Of a stretch of DNA of 64,000 nt, positions 12,067-23,700 are shown piece by piece. The stretch is from Nymphaea colorata (lineage: Eukaryota > Streptophyta > Magnoliopsida > Nymphaeales > Nymphaeaceae). The position numbers and the translations under genes are program-made. Where the stretch lies: assembly GCF_008831285.2 (NCBI RefSeq), contig NC_045144.1:17065716-17129715 (forward strand), in the 5' to 3' direction. Below the pieces are notes generated by a model. It saw only the letters and a list, made by a program, of their open reading frames with translations, did not search any database and was not told the origin of the DNA. Each line of letters starts with the position of its first letter. Position 1 is the stretch's first letter.

Positions 12067-15000
12067 TTGATGGTTTTGGACCCTCTTCTCTCGGGCTTTG
12101 CGAAGATTAAGCTTACCCTTTGCCTTTCTTTTTTTTCCTTTTTTTTTCCTTTTTTCCCCTTCCGTTCGTCTTCTTCTTCTTCTTCTTATTCTTCCGAGAA
12201 GATGATTAGGCACGGACGAGCACGGCACGATGCGGGTTGAATTGACTTGGACCAGTAAGAGTAGTGGTTTGGAAGTAGTAGGCTGGTAGCACTAGTAGTG
12301 GTGGTGGTGTTTCGAGTCACTTGCACGGAAGCCGCGGCGATTTGCTGGCTGGCGCTGAACTCATACCCATTCTTCCGCTTTAATAGACGTTGGGAACCGA
12401 TCATCGAATTTGAACTTGAAATCTGGATCTGACGGATCTAACTTTCACGTACAATCAAGTCGACTGTCGTTAAATTTCAAACCCAGTTTTCAATTTGAAC
12501 ACCTGGATCGCATACTCTGTTTCTCATTGTAGGTTCCCATCCTTTTCGTACCACCCCAATTACGCCTCGACCCCTATCGGTGATGACTTGATCTTTACTG
12601 AAAGCTAGCCAGTAAGCCTTTTGGTGCTTGCGGAGCAACTCATCCTTACCTTTCTCTCTCTTTCCCTTTTTTTCTGTCTCTTCTTTATTCTCGCTCTTTC
12701 TTCTTTTCTTCGTTTAGTGGAGAGGGGAATTAACTGAAAACACGGAGATAATACCAAATGCAAATGGGCTTTTACCTACCTAACGAGACAAGGTAGTAAT
12801 CGTGACTTCCCGACGACAGAAAAATTGATGATAAATGGATACCGACAGTGGGTGGAATATTTGGCCCTAACATGTCCATAGAAACCACCACCGCATTCCT
12901 CTCCGTCTCTCCTTGCGGGCACTCACATGCGATGCACCCCCATTTTACTCCTTCACTCACGCGTCCTCTTGTGGTGCATCCCCTTCTAACTTCAACGCCT
13001 ACTGTACTGTAGTTACCAGTGTCTCGCACACCTACGCACAAAATTTATGCATTAATTAGCTGCGGTATAATCCACGTACTCGATATAAAAGCTTCAAACT
13101 GCTTATGGCAAACTTGGTTTGTTTCCAAACTGTCCTGGTGATGACTTTGTGACAACCATATAGCTTGTACATCTTCCAAGACGTAAATGACCATTCGTTG
13201 TGGGTTTTGTGGCTGTGTTTCCCCTTCGAAGTTGTTGACGCTCTCGGCCGACTTACAGAATCTCTCCCATGTCTGCCCCATCATATCAACCTCTAAAAAT
13301 GCATCCAGTCTTCTTGATCATACCTTGTCTCTTCCGGTTGACGTTAGGGTACTAATTAAAGCAGCTTTAGTTTGTGGCGCATTTGCAACAAAAGGGAATC
13401 TTGCATTACTTAAACCTCTGCCTTCAAGGCTACAAGAGGGGAGAGACTTATATTAATTGTCCAGCCTGTGATATCAGTCAATTTTGATGCTTAGAAGTTA
13501 AGCTGCTACCCTTCGGCACGAAAATTTGGATTCTCAATGAAGAAGTTTCCAATGCTTGGCTTAGTATACAGTTTTCCACCTCTTTATCTTCCAGCCTTAC
13601 TGGCTCCACCTTACCACTCAAAGGCAACGATGTTCGATTTTATCATATCCACTGATTTCATGAAAGACACGAGTGGATGAGGTAACTGATTTATACCACC
13701 CCCTCTCCTGTGGTAACCATCAATCTCGTCGAGCTGCAAGAACATTGCATTGTTCGTTATAAGCGATTAATTTTTTTTTTCCCCAAATTTTTTTTCCCAA
13801 ACCGGCAGTAGTCCAAAAGGATAACGTTTTTAAAAGTATCAGATACAAGGGATCCGCCTTGCAACAGGATCAGAGAAAGTAGCATCAGCGCAGCAGCTGT
13901 CCACAAGAATTTAATGGAGAAGACCATTAAAGGAGCACGATCTGACTTCAGATGGTTGACAAAGTACCCACAGTGCTGTGCGGTGCCAACAACAGCTCCA
14001 TCAACCAAAGCTGGGTGATTGGAGATGAAACTCCAAGTCAAACAAAAAAAAAAAAAAAAAAAAAAAACAGAAAGTGTGTGCATAGCTCAATAATCAGGGC
14101 ACGTCTGCCTGTCTCAAGAATATTTGCAAAACCAAAAGACGCAGACCGCTTACCTAATAAAAACGATTGCAGCCAACAGAATATCATTCATGCTGAACCA
14201 CCTACTCTAACCTTTCATGGAGTCGAGGACAACCTTACGGTCTGTGCGCCAAAAGAAAGGGTTCAAGAATCATTAACAAAAGGATACGGGGATAGACTTC
14301 CCAAAGCCGAGAAAATGGAAGAGATCGTGAAGCACCTTTTTATCGTGGACAAGCACACAGTAAAATGAAATGGAGGACCTCCCATCGTTATGTAATGGTT
14401 ACCAAATTACAAGGATAAACGAGAAAGACATAAGAATAACTGATTAATTCCTCAATGTGCTCACAAATATGGACGCTGATGGATGAAGGTGCAGAAAGGG
14501 AGTTCAGAAAACCAAGTCTATTCTGTTGAAAACTGAAGGATGTATAGAATCTTTCTAAAAATTATCGTTGCTTTGCTAATGGCTCCCTCCGCCTGTAACC
14601 TTTGCAACGATGGTGAAAAACTAGCAGTTTACATGTACTGGGTTCACAAGGGCATTTGCTGCTGAATGTGTTGGGCGGTGAAGAGGCATACCCAACATGA
14701 GAAATGCAATCCCTGTCATGAAGCCCTTGACGCTTGAGGACTCGCGAGGCAAAAGACAGCACCTCAAGCACATCCAAGATATCCCTGCCCTAGTCCTGAA
14801 ATGCAGAATATTTGGAGATATCACAATCCTGACAAACAAGTCCATGCAAAAACCTGACCAGAAAAAAAAAGACGAGATAATTGACCATAGATAATTGAAC
14901 TTATTTTAGGAAAGTACAGTAGATGAACAAGAAGAATCAAAGGTCAAAGTTGAACAATCACATCGCATATTTTCCCATACTCTACAGGCTCAAAATTGTT

Positions 15001-15590
15001 TACGCAGGTGGCATCCACTCTTTTGATAGACAAGATATCCTTGGCAAAATGATCCAAACCTACCCAAAGTTGTCCAGGCCAAGAAACCACTTGACTTTTG
15101 AATAATTGAAACTCAGAGTATATATAAGATTATCATATGAGTCGATCACCAGACTTGGCACAACCAAGGTCGCTAAGTGGAAGGAAGAAATAGCGGCGTG
15201 CAGACAAACTGAAATTACTAAATTAAAGAAATCAACACAGGAAGAACTTACGAAGTAAAAAAAACATTTACAATTGCAAAAAATGCTTGGAAGTACATAC
15301 ACATTGCCGGAGGAACCATTAACTACTTTCCGTGCGAGTCCACTATTTACTCATGTTTAATGGTTTCATAACTTGCACGGAATGCATGAGCAACTAGCAA
15401 TAAGCCAACATTTTAGACGCTGAAAAATGTAAATACTAGAGTATCAACTGAAATTCGTTTCACATTTGATGAAATAGGACCAATTAATGTAATAAGAAAG
15501 CACAAAATGCATTTTCAATGGAATAGAAAAGGATTTAACAAAAAATAATATTTTTTTCACCTTTCCTTATCATGTTCCCAGTGTCTACTT
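12067..15590. other. Intergenic DNA without a supported gene
   Basis: Polypyrimidine tracts (12110-12190, 12650-12710) lie upstream of UGD. Open frames at 13045-13284 (-), 13187-13456 (+), 13757-14083 (-) and 14562-14845 (-) have no motif I recognise and no consistent splice structure. The 13757-14083 frame has two hydrophobic stretches but includes the translation of a 25-bp homopolymer at about 14043-14067. I see no gene I can defend here. Confidence 0.45.
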
Positions 15591-16011
15591 CCCCTACCTA
15601 CAAGGACAGCCAGTAGACTTATCAATCCACCGCTCCATCCCTTTGCCATCCCAATTCTTGAGGAAGCCCTTTTTCACCTTGCCATATCCAAGAGGAAGGT
15701 TATATCTACCATGAGCAACTCTAAGAAGGCCACGGCCCAGATCGTGTGGTGGTTTGCAACAGGAGGAAACTTCTTCCATTCCAATCAACAGGGTGTTTTG
15801 CCCATCCTCTTGAATCGGATATCTAGAAACGCCTGGTTCATATATCCTGCATGGATGGAGGTTCATGGTTTGGTCGGCTTTCCACCAATTGTGCCTCCTT
15901 AAAGAGTCAAGTCAGCATAGGAAACAAAAAAGACTTGCACAAATGACATTTTCTTCTCTGCCCTTGCCACTCCAAAGGCCAAGGAAGAGACTGCAGTTTC
16001 CCATCCTTGGG

Positions 16012-16114
16012 CAGCTCTTTTGGTTTCCAGCAGTGATCCCCTTCCCTCACCAGCTGTTTTGGTTTCCTAAGAATCGCAGCAATCCCTTCCCTTGGCAGCT
16101 CTTTTGGTTTCCTA
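16012..16114. repeat. Triplicated CAGCTNTTTTGGTTTCC motif
   Basis: Copies start at 16012, 16051 and 16096 (spacing 39 and 45 bp) and are separated by similar CC/TC-rich spacers, an imperfect tandem array. Confidence 0.7.
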
Positions 16115-16384
16115 CAGATGGTTAGGGGAAAGCCTGCTCCCTTTGCTATGCAAATAGGACAAATAAATAAAAAATTGGACAATCATTAGAGAGAAGAAAA
16201 GAAGAAGCACCTTTCCTTCCATGCCCATCACAAGGCACACCAAGGAATATGGAGAGAGGAATGTATGAAAAGTGTGATGGGTTAAAATAAATTAATTGGT
16301 GGATTACATACTATGATTACATAATTACTCCATTCAGATTTCCAAAAAACATTCCATTAGCTTTGGATCCATTACAAATTGATG

Positions 16385-16695
16385 AATCATCCCATAGATT
16401 TATATCCTAAAATTTTATGGTGCTTATATCCTAGAATCTTTAGAAAAAAGATCCTTGATTCTTGTGTTTTGATTAAAAAGTTATCACTCCCTTTTAATAG
16501 CATACTACTACATTGGAGTTGAAAATCAAATCATATAATCATCCCATAGATTTATATCCTAAAATTTTATGGTGCTTAATGCTTATATCCTAGAATCTTT
16601 AGAAAAAAGATCCTTGATTCTAGTGTTTTGATTAAAAAGTTATCACTCCCTTTTAATAGCATACTACTACATTGGAGTTGGAAATCAAATCATAT
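16385..16695. repeat. Tandem duplication, 152 bp and 159 bp copies
   Basis: 16385-16536 and 16537-16695 are nearly identical, both starting aatcatcccatagattt and ending aaatcaaatcatat. The second copy has a 7-bp insertion (gcttaatgctt versus gctt) and only two or so substitutions, so the duplication is recent. No coding content. Confidence 0.9.
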
Positions 16696-17757
16696 TCAAA
16701 TAGTTTTTTATTAAACCTTCCAAAAGAACTAAGCAAAAGATTCACATCTTTTCATTTGGATCTCATATTGTACAATCATATAATGAGTTCATTTACCTGC
16801 AAGGGGTAAAGAGAAGAACTATAAAATGGATTGTAAATTTGTAAGCTGTACCTACATCTTGAATAAATGGAGATTTCATTGATAAAACCTCTTCAATTGC
16901 ATTCAATATCTTATTACCCGACAAATGTGGTAGAAATAGAGGCATTTGCCTTTTACAGAGAGATAGTGGAATACAAACCCAACACATTATCTGGGCAACA
17001 TGAGACTGGAGCTCACTCAATGGAAATTGTGCCAATAGGAGTTGTATTCTATTTAAACACACATACACACACAAACAGACATTTGGATTAGTATGTAAAC
17101 TGTCAAATATTAACAGCCACACCCATGGCAAACCCCAATATGCACCTGCTTCAGATGCAGCGGCCTACGTTGTGCCCGTGTATAAAAATGCAAACAAATA
17201 GATATTAAGATCCAAGTAGTTTTACGATCAAAATCAACATCTGCTTATCCTATTAAATAAAGTAAAAAGACAATGAACAACCACTGTTGCAAAACCCAAG
17301 GAGAATACTAAAATTCCCTAAGCACAAGGATTTTCTTGTCAGCCCTCGAGGACACCTACTCAGAGTTGTATATTCCCCAGAAATTTTGTTAAATTCCCAG
17401 CTGTAATATGTTCTACCAGTCAGAAGTACAGGATTTCTAGTGGTACCTGCACTTATACTGTCAAGGCCTTCAAACTCATCCAATATCTATGTTTGCAGTC
17501 ATCCCACTCAATTTTATAAGAGTATATCATCAAAAGGATGCAAGAAGACACATAAGCCCTTGAAGTGACTGCCCTTTAGAACACAATGTAGAAAGATAAA
17601 CCCAAACACCATACAACAAAAAGGAATGGCTCCATGGAACCTGTATGCCTTTGAAGTGATTTTTATATACCTAGTCCCTGTACGTCTAAAACACTCACAA
17701 CAAGATATTCAGGAAAAAAAACATAAATAGGATGTCATAAGCGCTAGTGTCTAAACT

Positions 17758-20700
17758 CTAACGTACCTCCTCAATTGGAACAGCATGATCAGCCTCCTGC
17801 AGACCTTCAGCATTTTGGGGAACATTACTAACATCATTCTGGTTATCAGCATCCATTTTGTCGGTCAACTCACCATCAGCAGCAGATGGGCTTTTTATAT
17901 TTTCAGCAATCTTCAGATCTGCAGGAAGTTGTCCAGACTTCAATGCCTGTTGACAGAACCTTGCCAAATTAGTCAATTACTGGCAATTGAGGTTGATAAT
18001 TTATATAAACAATGTCTAGCAATTGCATGAGATAAGTAGAATGTCCTGCCAGGAGTATAAAGGTATAAGTGCAAAAGGAAGCATATGATAATCAGATATC
18101 AACTATCACCTTTTCAAGCCTTGCAACCTCTTCAAGTGTCTGTGAATTCACGATAGCAGCCTGGATGAAACAATATACAATTTTATAAGCAAAGGTCCTC
18201 AAAATACTCCATACCAATAAATCAGAGGATCACAACCAGAACCTGACAGAATACATACTAACTGAGTGAGAAAGAGAAAGAGAGAGAGACCGAGCGAGGG
18301 AGAGAGAGAAAGAGCATGCGAGTTTTTTCAGCAACTGTCTGAGCATATGCGCTCCTGACTTTCAGACACCTCTAGAGATTAGAGATCAAGCATATATATT
18401 TCTAGTTTATAAACTCCTACATTCCTCGACTCAGACATCTACTTTCAAAATTTAAGTGCCCAATGATGTTTAACACATTGAAATTTCAAGGTCAATGGCT
18501 GGCCATTATATGTATTACATGGGCATCTTGATATCCTTGGCATTTCTGTCTGTAATCTTACCAATTTATTCTCAACTTTTATGATCTACCCACCTGGGTA
18601 TCAACATGATTGTCTGCCTGCTTATCTAACATTTTAAGGCCCCATGCTCTTTAGTACCATTGCCTAGTGTTTATATTCATTGCATCCACAACAAAAAAAA
18701 GTTGTGTATTAAATGTCTTGTTTAATAACATGTAAATAGTACCTTGATAGCAATAATTTGCTCTGGTGTTGGGCCAGCAGCCTTGGGAGGCTGTTGTTCC
18801 TCTGAAACCTCTGGTACAATTGGTGGGACCTCCCCTGGAGTGAATGTCTTTGCAGATTCTTTTTTGATATTTTCTTGCACATCAGAAGAAACAAACATAT
18901 TCTCTGCCTCAGCCCTTTCCTGCAATAAGGACCACACATTAGCTGGAAATGAACTGTCAAAAGGTAACTAGATGAATATGACAAGTACAACTACTGCATT
19001 TGACAGCATCTGAACCCATAATAGCTGACATCCAACATGGAGCAAAATTTATCCAACTCAGGCATGAGCATGAAATAAATTGCAATAATTTGAAAGACTC
19101 TAAAGATCTTTAGTTGGATATAAGTAATGGAAAAGAATGAGTTACTGATCAAACTATTCCAATGATATTAAGAATAACAATATCCACAACCTTCAAAAGC
19201 TGCCAAGGTGATGTGAATTCAATTCCTTCATTCAAGAGGATAATGGATTGGCTCCTAAGTGAGTTACTGAAAGGGATGCACAATCGCTACTACAACTGGA
19301 AGGGCCCATATTTCTTCATGTACAAACAGCAATTCCAGCAAAAGCTTACCTTGCATATTTTTCAGCATGTAACTGTTTCACAAACAGTTATGAAACAATA
19401 AAAACAGTTGGATTTTTTAAATTCTTTAAGTGTTTCAGACCATATGTGTTGCATTTGGGCTTTGTGACACAAAAATCACACCTCAAGGTAAGGCATTACA
19501 GTAAAAACATTGAGGCACAGGCTTAAAGCATTATTACCATGAGATGCACACTTCAATGTTTTACGTATCGTACGATACGAGCCTGTATCGTACGATACGT
19601 ATCGTATCGATCACCATTTACGATACGGTACACCCCCCGTATCGTAAATGGGGGGTGTATCGGCCCTGTATCGCACGTATCGTGCGATACGAGCAAATTT
19701 TTAAAAAGAGACACCTGACGGCTCCTTTTTCACTTTTTCTTTAAAACGTGCGAGGGTTCTTCATTTGTAACATGGGGTTTGTGTGTCCAAGAGGGAAGAT
19801 CATCAATTTTCACCGTGAAAACATCGATTTTCACCGTGAAATCGAAGATTGAAAGGTCGATTTGTGCGTGGGTGGTTGATTTTCGTTGAGAGGAAAGGGG
19901 TTTTCTTGATTTCTTCTTATAAGGTATGAAATTTCTTGTTTTTACCACATATTCATAATCTTTTACCGTAGAATCGTAGATTGAAAGATTTTGAATGTTT
20001 TTCATTAAGTTTACCATAGGATTTCGTTTTTTTTTTTTTTTGAAGATATGGATCCTACATGGCAATGGTGCGAAAGGGTGAAGGAGAATAACTGCTTGAA
20101 ACTCAAATGTAGCTTTTGTGGGAATACATTTTCAGGAGGGATTAGTAGAATGAAACACCATTTGGCAGGGACCTCCAAAGATGCGTCTCCTTGTGTTGGA
20201 GGATCAAACAAACCTTTGCCTCCATATGTGCGTCAGCAATGTTTAGATATGCTTCATGCTTTACATTAAAAGAGGATACAGAAAGAAATTGAAGAGGCAG
20301 ATGTAGGCTATAATGAGCCTTTGGAAGATGAAGAAGAAGAGGAAGAAGCTTATGAATGTGACGATGAAGATGATACAATTCTAAGAACAGATTTGGAGAC
20401 CTCAAGAGGTAGAGATCGTAGAGGAAAAGGGATCATGTATGAAGGAGGTCGATCTGACGTAACGGGAAGGAAGAGAAGAGGCACAGCAGATAGGGCCAAG
20501 CGTGGTATGCGACCACCTAGTGGTAGAGTTCCTACTGGTAGGTCTAGTGTTGGCTCTATTAAGAGCTTTTTACCTTCATATACTAGCTCAGATGGTCAGC
20601 CGCAGATTCGTGCTGTTATGATATCTAAAGATATGCTATATCAAGCACAAAAGATGGTAAGAAAATGGTTTTATGATGCATGTATTCCATCTAATGCAGC

Positions 20701-23700
20701 TAATTCTTTTCAATTCCAAGCCATGGCAGATGCAATTGCTTCTATAGGCCCCGGATTCAAAATGCCATCATATCATCAGTTGAGGGGTAAAATTCTTCAA
20801 GATACAGTGAAAGAAGTGTCTAACATTGCGATCAATTGAAATTATCTTGGAAGGAAACAGGTTGCTCCATTATGTCAGATGGATGGACTGATACAAGGTC
20901 AAGAACACTTGTAAATTTTCTTATTTATTGCCCTAAAGATACAATGTTCTTGAAATCTCTTGACTTGTCTGATGTTCCTAAGACTGCTGAGATTTTGTTC
21001 AATGTTTTTGATAATGTCGTACAAGAAGTTGGGCCTGCAAACATTGTACAGTTTATTACAGATAATGTTGCAAATTAGAGAGCTGCAGGAGATTTGTTAT
21101 TTCAAAAGTATGGAACATTCTTTTGGAGTCAATGTGTCACTCATTGTGTTAATCTTATGCTTCAAGATCTTAATGAGATGCATGATATGAAATCAGCCAT
21201 TGACCAATGTCAAGAGGTAACAAAATTTATCTAATCATGCATATGTATTGAGTTTGATGAGAAAGTTTACAAAATGAGTTGAATTGATACGACCTGCACA
21301 AACTGGATTTGCCACAAATGTATTGACTGTGCAGAGTGTGGTGAAACAAAAAACTCATTTGAGGCAGATGTTCGCTAGTGAAGAATGGGCTGCATATCCA
21401 CATGCTCATAAAAGAAATGCTTCTTTAGTTGTGGATATCATATTTAATAACGAATTTTGGGAATCATGTGTAGCTATAGAAAGTTTGTGTTCCATTAGTG
21501 AAAGTCCTCAGGTTAGCTGACAGTGAGGATAGGCCTTCCATAGGGTACTTATATGAGGCCATGGATAAAGCAAAAGAGGCAATTCGAGACAACTTAAAAG
21601 GAAAGAAAAAGTTATATATGCCCATATGAAAAATGATAGATAAAAGGTGGACTGGACAGCTTCATCAACCTCTTCATACAGTAGCTTACTATCTAAATCC
21701 TGCAAGTAGATTTTTTCCTACATTTAAGAAGGACAGAGAAGTCTTAAGTGGTTTGTTGGATTGTATTAACGTGTTAGTGGCAGATTCTAGAGAACAAGAT
21801 GCCGTCGGCAATGAGTTAGATCTATATGATACTTGTTATCGGGGCATGGGACAACCTGTCGCCGTTCGAGCCAGGACAACCATGCGTCCAGGTAAATACA
21901 TAGAAATGTTTAATTTACTTTACATTTGTTACATTTGATTCTTTTAGAACTTTCACATTGATTTGTTATAACATTATATTCTTGTTTAGATTTGTGGTGG
22001 AATAGATATGGGTTTGATTGTCAAACCTAGCACGTTTTGCAATCAAAGTCCTCAGCCAGACATGCAGTGCTAGTAGATGCGAAAGGAACTGGAGTGTGTT
22101 CCAACATATCCATAGCAAAAAAAGGAATAGTCTCGAACATAAAAGGTTGAATGACCTTGTTTTTGTTCGATATAATATGAGGTTGAAACAAAGGTAATAT
22201 AGCTCAATGTTTACATTTTTTGTACAATATATTTATATGAAATTATATATTAACAAGCTTTCTCTTATGTAACGTAGAGAATTACAAAAAACATCAGCAA
22301 GGAAGCACACATCTCAGTTCGATCCTATCAGCTTGGAAAACTTTGACGATCTGGAGCCATGGATTGAGGAAGAACCGGCTACAATATTTGATGATGAAGA
22401 TCTTGAATGCTTCAACCTTGAAGCTGAAGCAACAGAAGGCTTTGTTGATGAAGGAGAGTCTGCTAGTGCTACTGCTGGTGCTGAATATGTTGGTGAGGAT
22501 CTTCCAATTCTTGACGATGAAGATGAAGAAGAAGATGAAGATGATAAAGATTATGAATGATGAATCATTATATGTATCGAACCACTTAAGAGTTATCTAT
22601 GGTTGTTGAACACTTGAATGTTGTATGACTTTATCACTTTATGACTTATGCTTTGTTGATTGAAATTGAATGATATTGTTATGAATTTTGAAGTCTATGA
22701 AGTATGAATGATGAACCATGAACGCGTAAGTTTATAGCATTTAGCAATAATAATTAATAAGTATATCATTATCTAAAACATGTTTTCTATGTAGAATTTA
22801 TTATTTTTAATTTTTTTGATTTTTTTATGAATTTTTCGATTTTTTTTTAATTTTTTCTGATTTATTATTATTATTTTAAAAAAAATTACGATACGGTTAC
22901 GATACGGCGTATCTTAAAGCCCGACCGATACGCCTTATGATGCGCGTTTTACAACATTGGCACACTTCATACACCCCAAGGCATGTGCCTCTTTAAGGTG
23001 TGTATTATTTGAGGCATTAATGGGTCAAATAAGGGTTTTCAAGTTTCAACCAGGGACAGAGCCAGGGGACCAATTTATCAAAAATCAAGTTTGCTGTATT
23101 TTCCACAATGTTAACAACGTTGTATTCTTTACTGGTTTCACTTTTTCAAATAAGTTCCATTTTAAATGTTTTTTGCCACACTGCATGTACAAGGGGGCAG
23201 GGAGTTGAGTTGAGGGTATCTCGCCCCATCCCCCCAAAAAAAAAAAAAACAAAACCCCACCCCAAACCTTGGACTGTTTGTCCCTCCCAATCCTGGCTTC
23301 AATGATGCTCAAAGCCCTCGTTTGGCCATCTTGGAAGATGTTATATGACTGTTGACAAGCAGCTTTTGGATATCAGACGAAGCTGTACAAGTGCTAATCT
23401 TACTGTGGCCTATTAAATCTCTTTTGCAATAAGTTTTGCTACAGCACCTGCTGGTAGACGATTTCCACCCTTTCCTAGTATTATTTTTAGCTATGTAACG
23501 CCATGCCTAGGGCATATTAATTGAAGTAAATCCTTTTTTTTATCATGATATGTTTTTCAAACATGCTCTTATGAGGCTTACACTTTACCCTTGAGGCATA
23601 AGCCTCAGGTCATGTTATGAGGAACGCCTCGCTCTACCTCAACACTATTCACGACGTTGCTAGACCCAAGAAAGATGTGTACAGTCCATCGGAAACACCA

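Larger units (their letters stand above)
15591..17757. other. Intergenic DNA with local tandem repeats, no supported gene
   Basis: Short frames only. The region holds a three-copy 17-bp motif (16012-16114) and a 150-bp tandem duplication (16385-16695). It ends at the 3' end of the U2A' gene. Confidence 0.45.

Noticed and set aside
13045-13456. Overlapping frames on both strands
   Set aside because: No motif on either strand; neither continues into neighbouring sequence.
14041-14070. A-homopolymer as a retroposon poly(A) tail
   Set aside because: No recognisable element body upstream and no target duplication that I can see.
13757-14083. Possible membrane protein exon on the minus strand
   Set aside because: Hydrophobic, but partly the translation of the homopolymer, with no recognisable family and no partner exons that splice in phase.
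19430-23660. Older GAGGC/AAGGC-type element around the hAT insertion
   Set aside because: Similar palindromic words occur on both sides, but I could not define ends or a target duplication.
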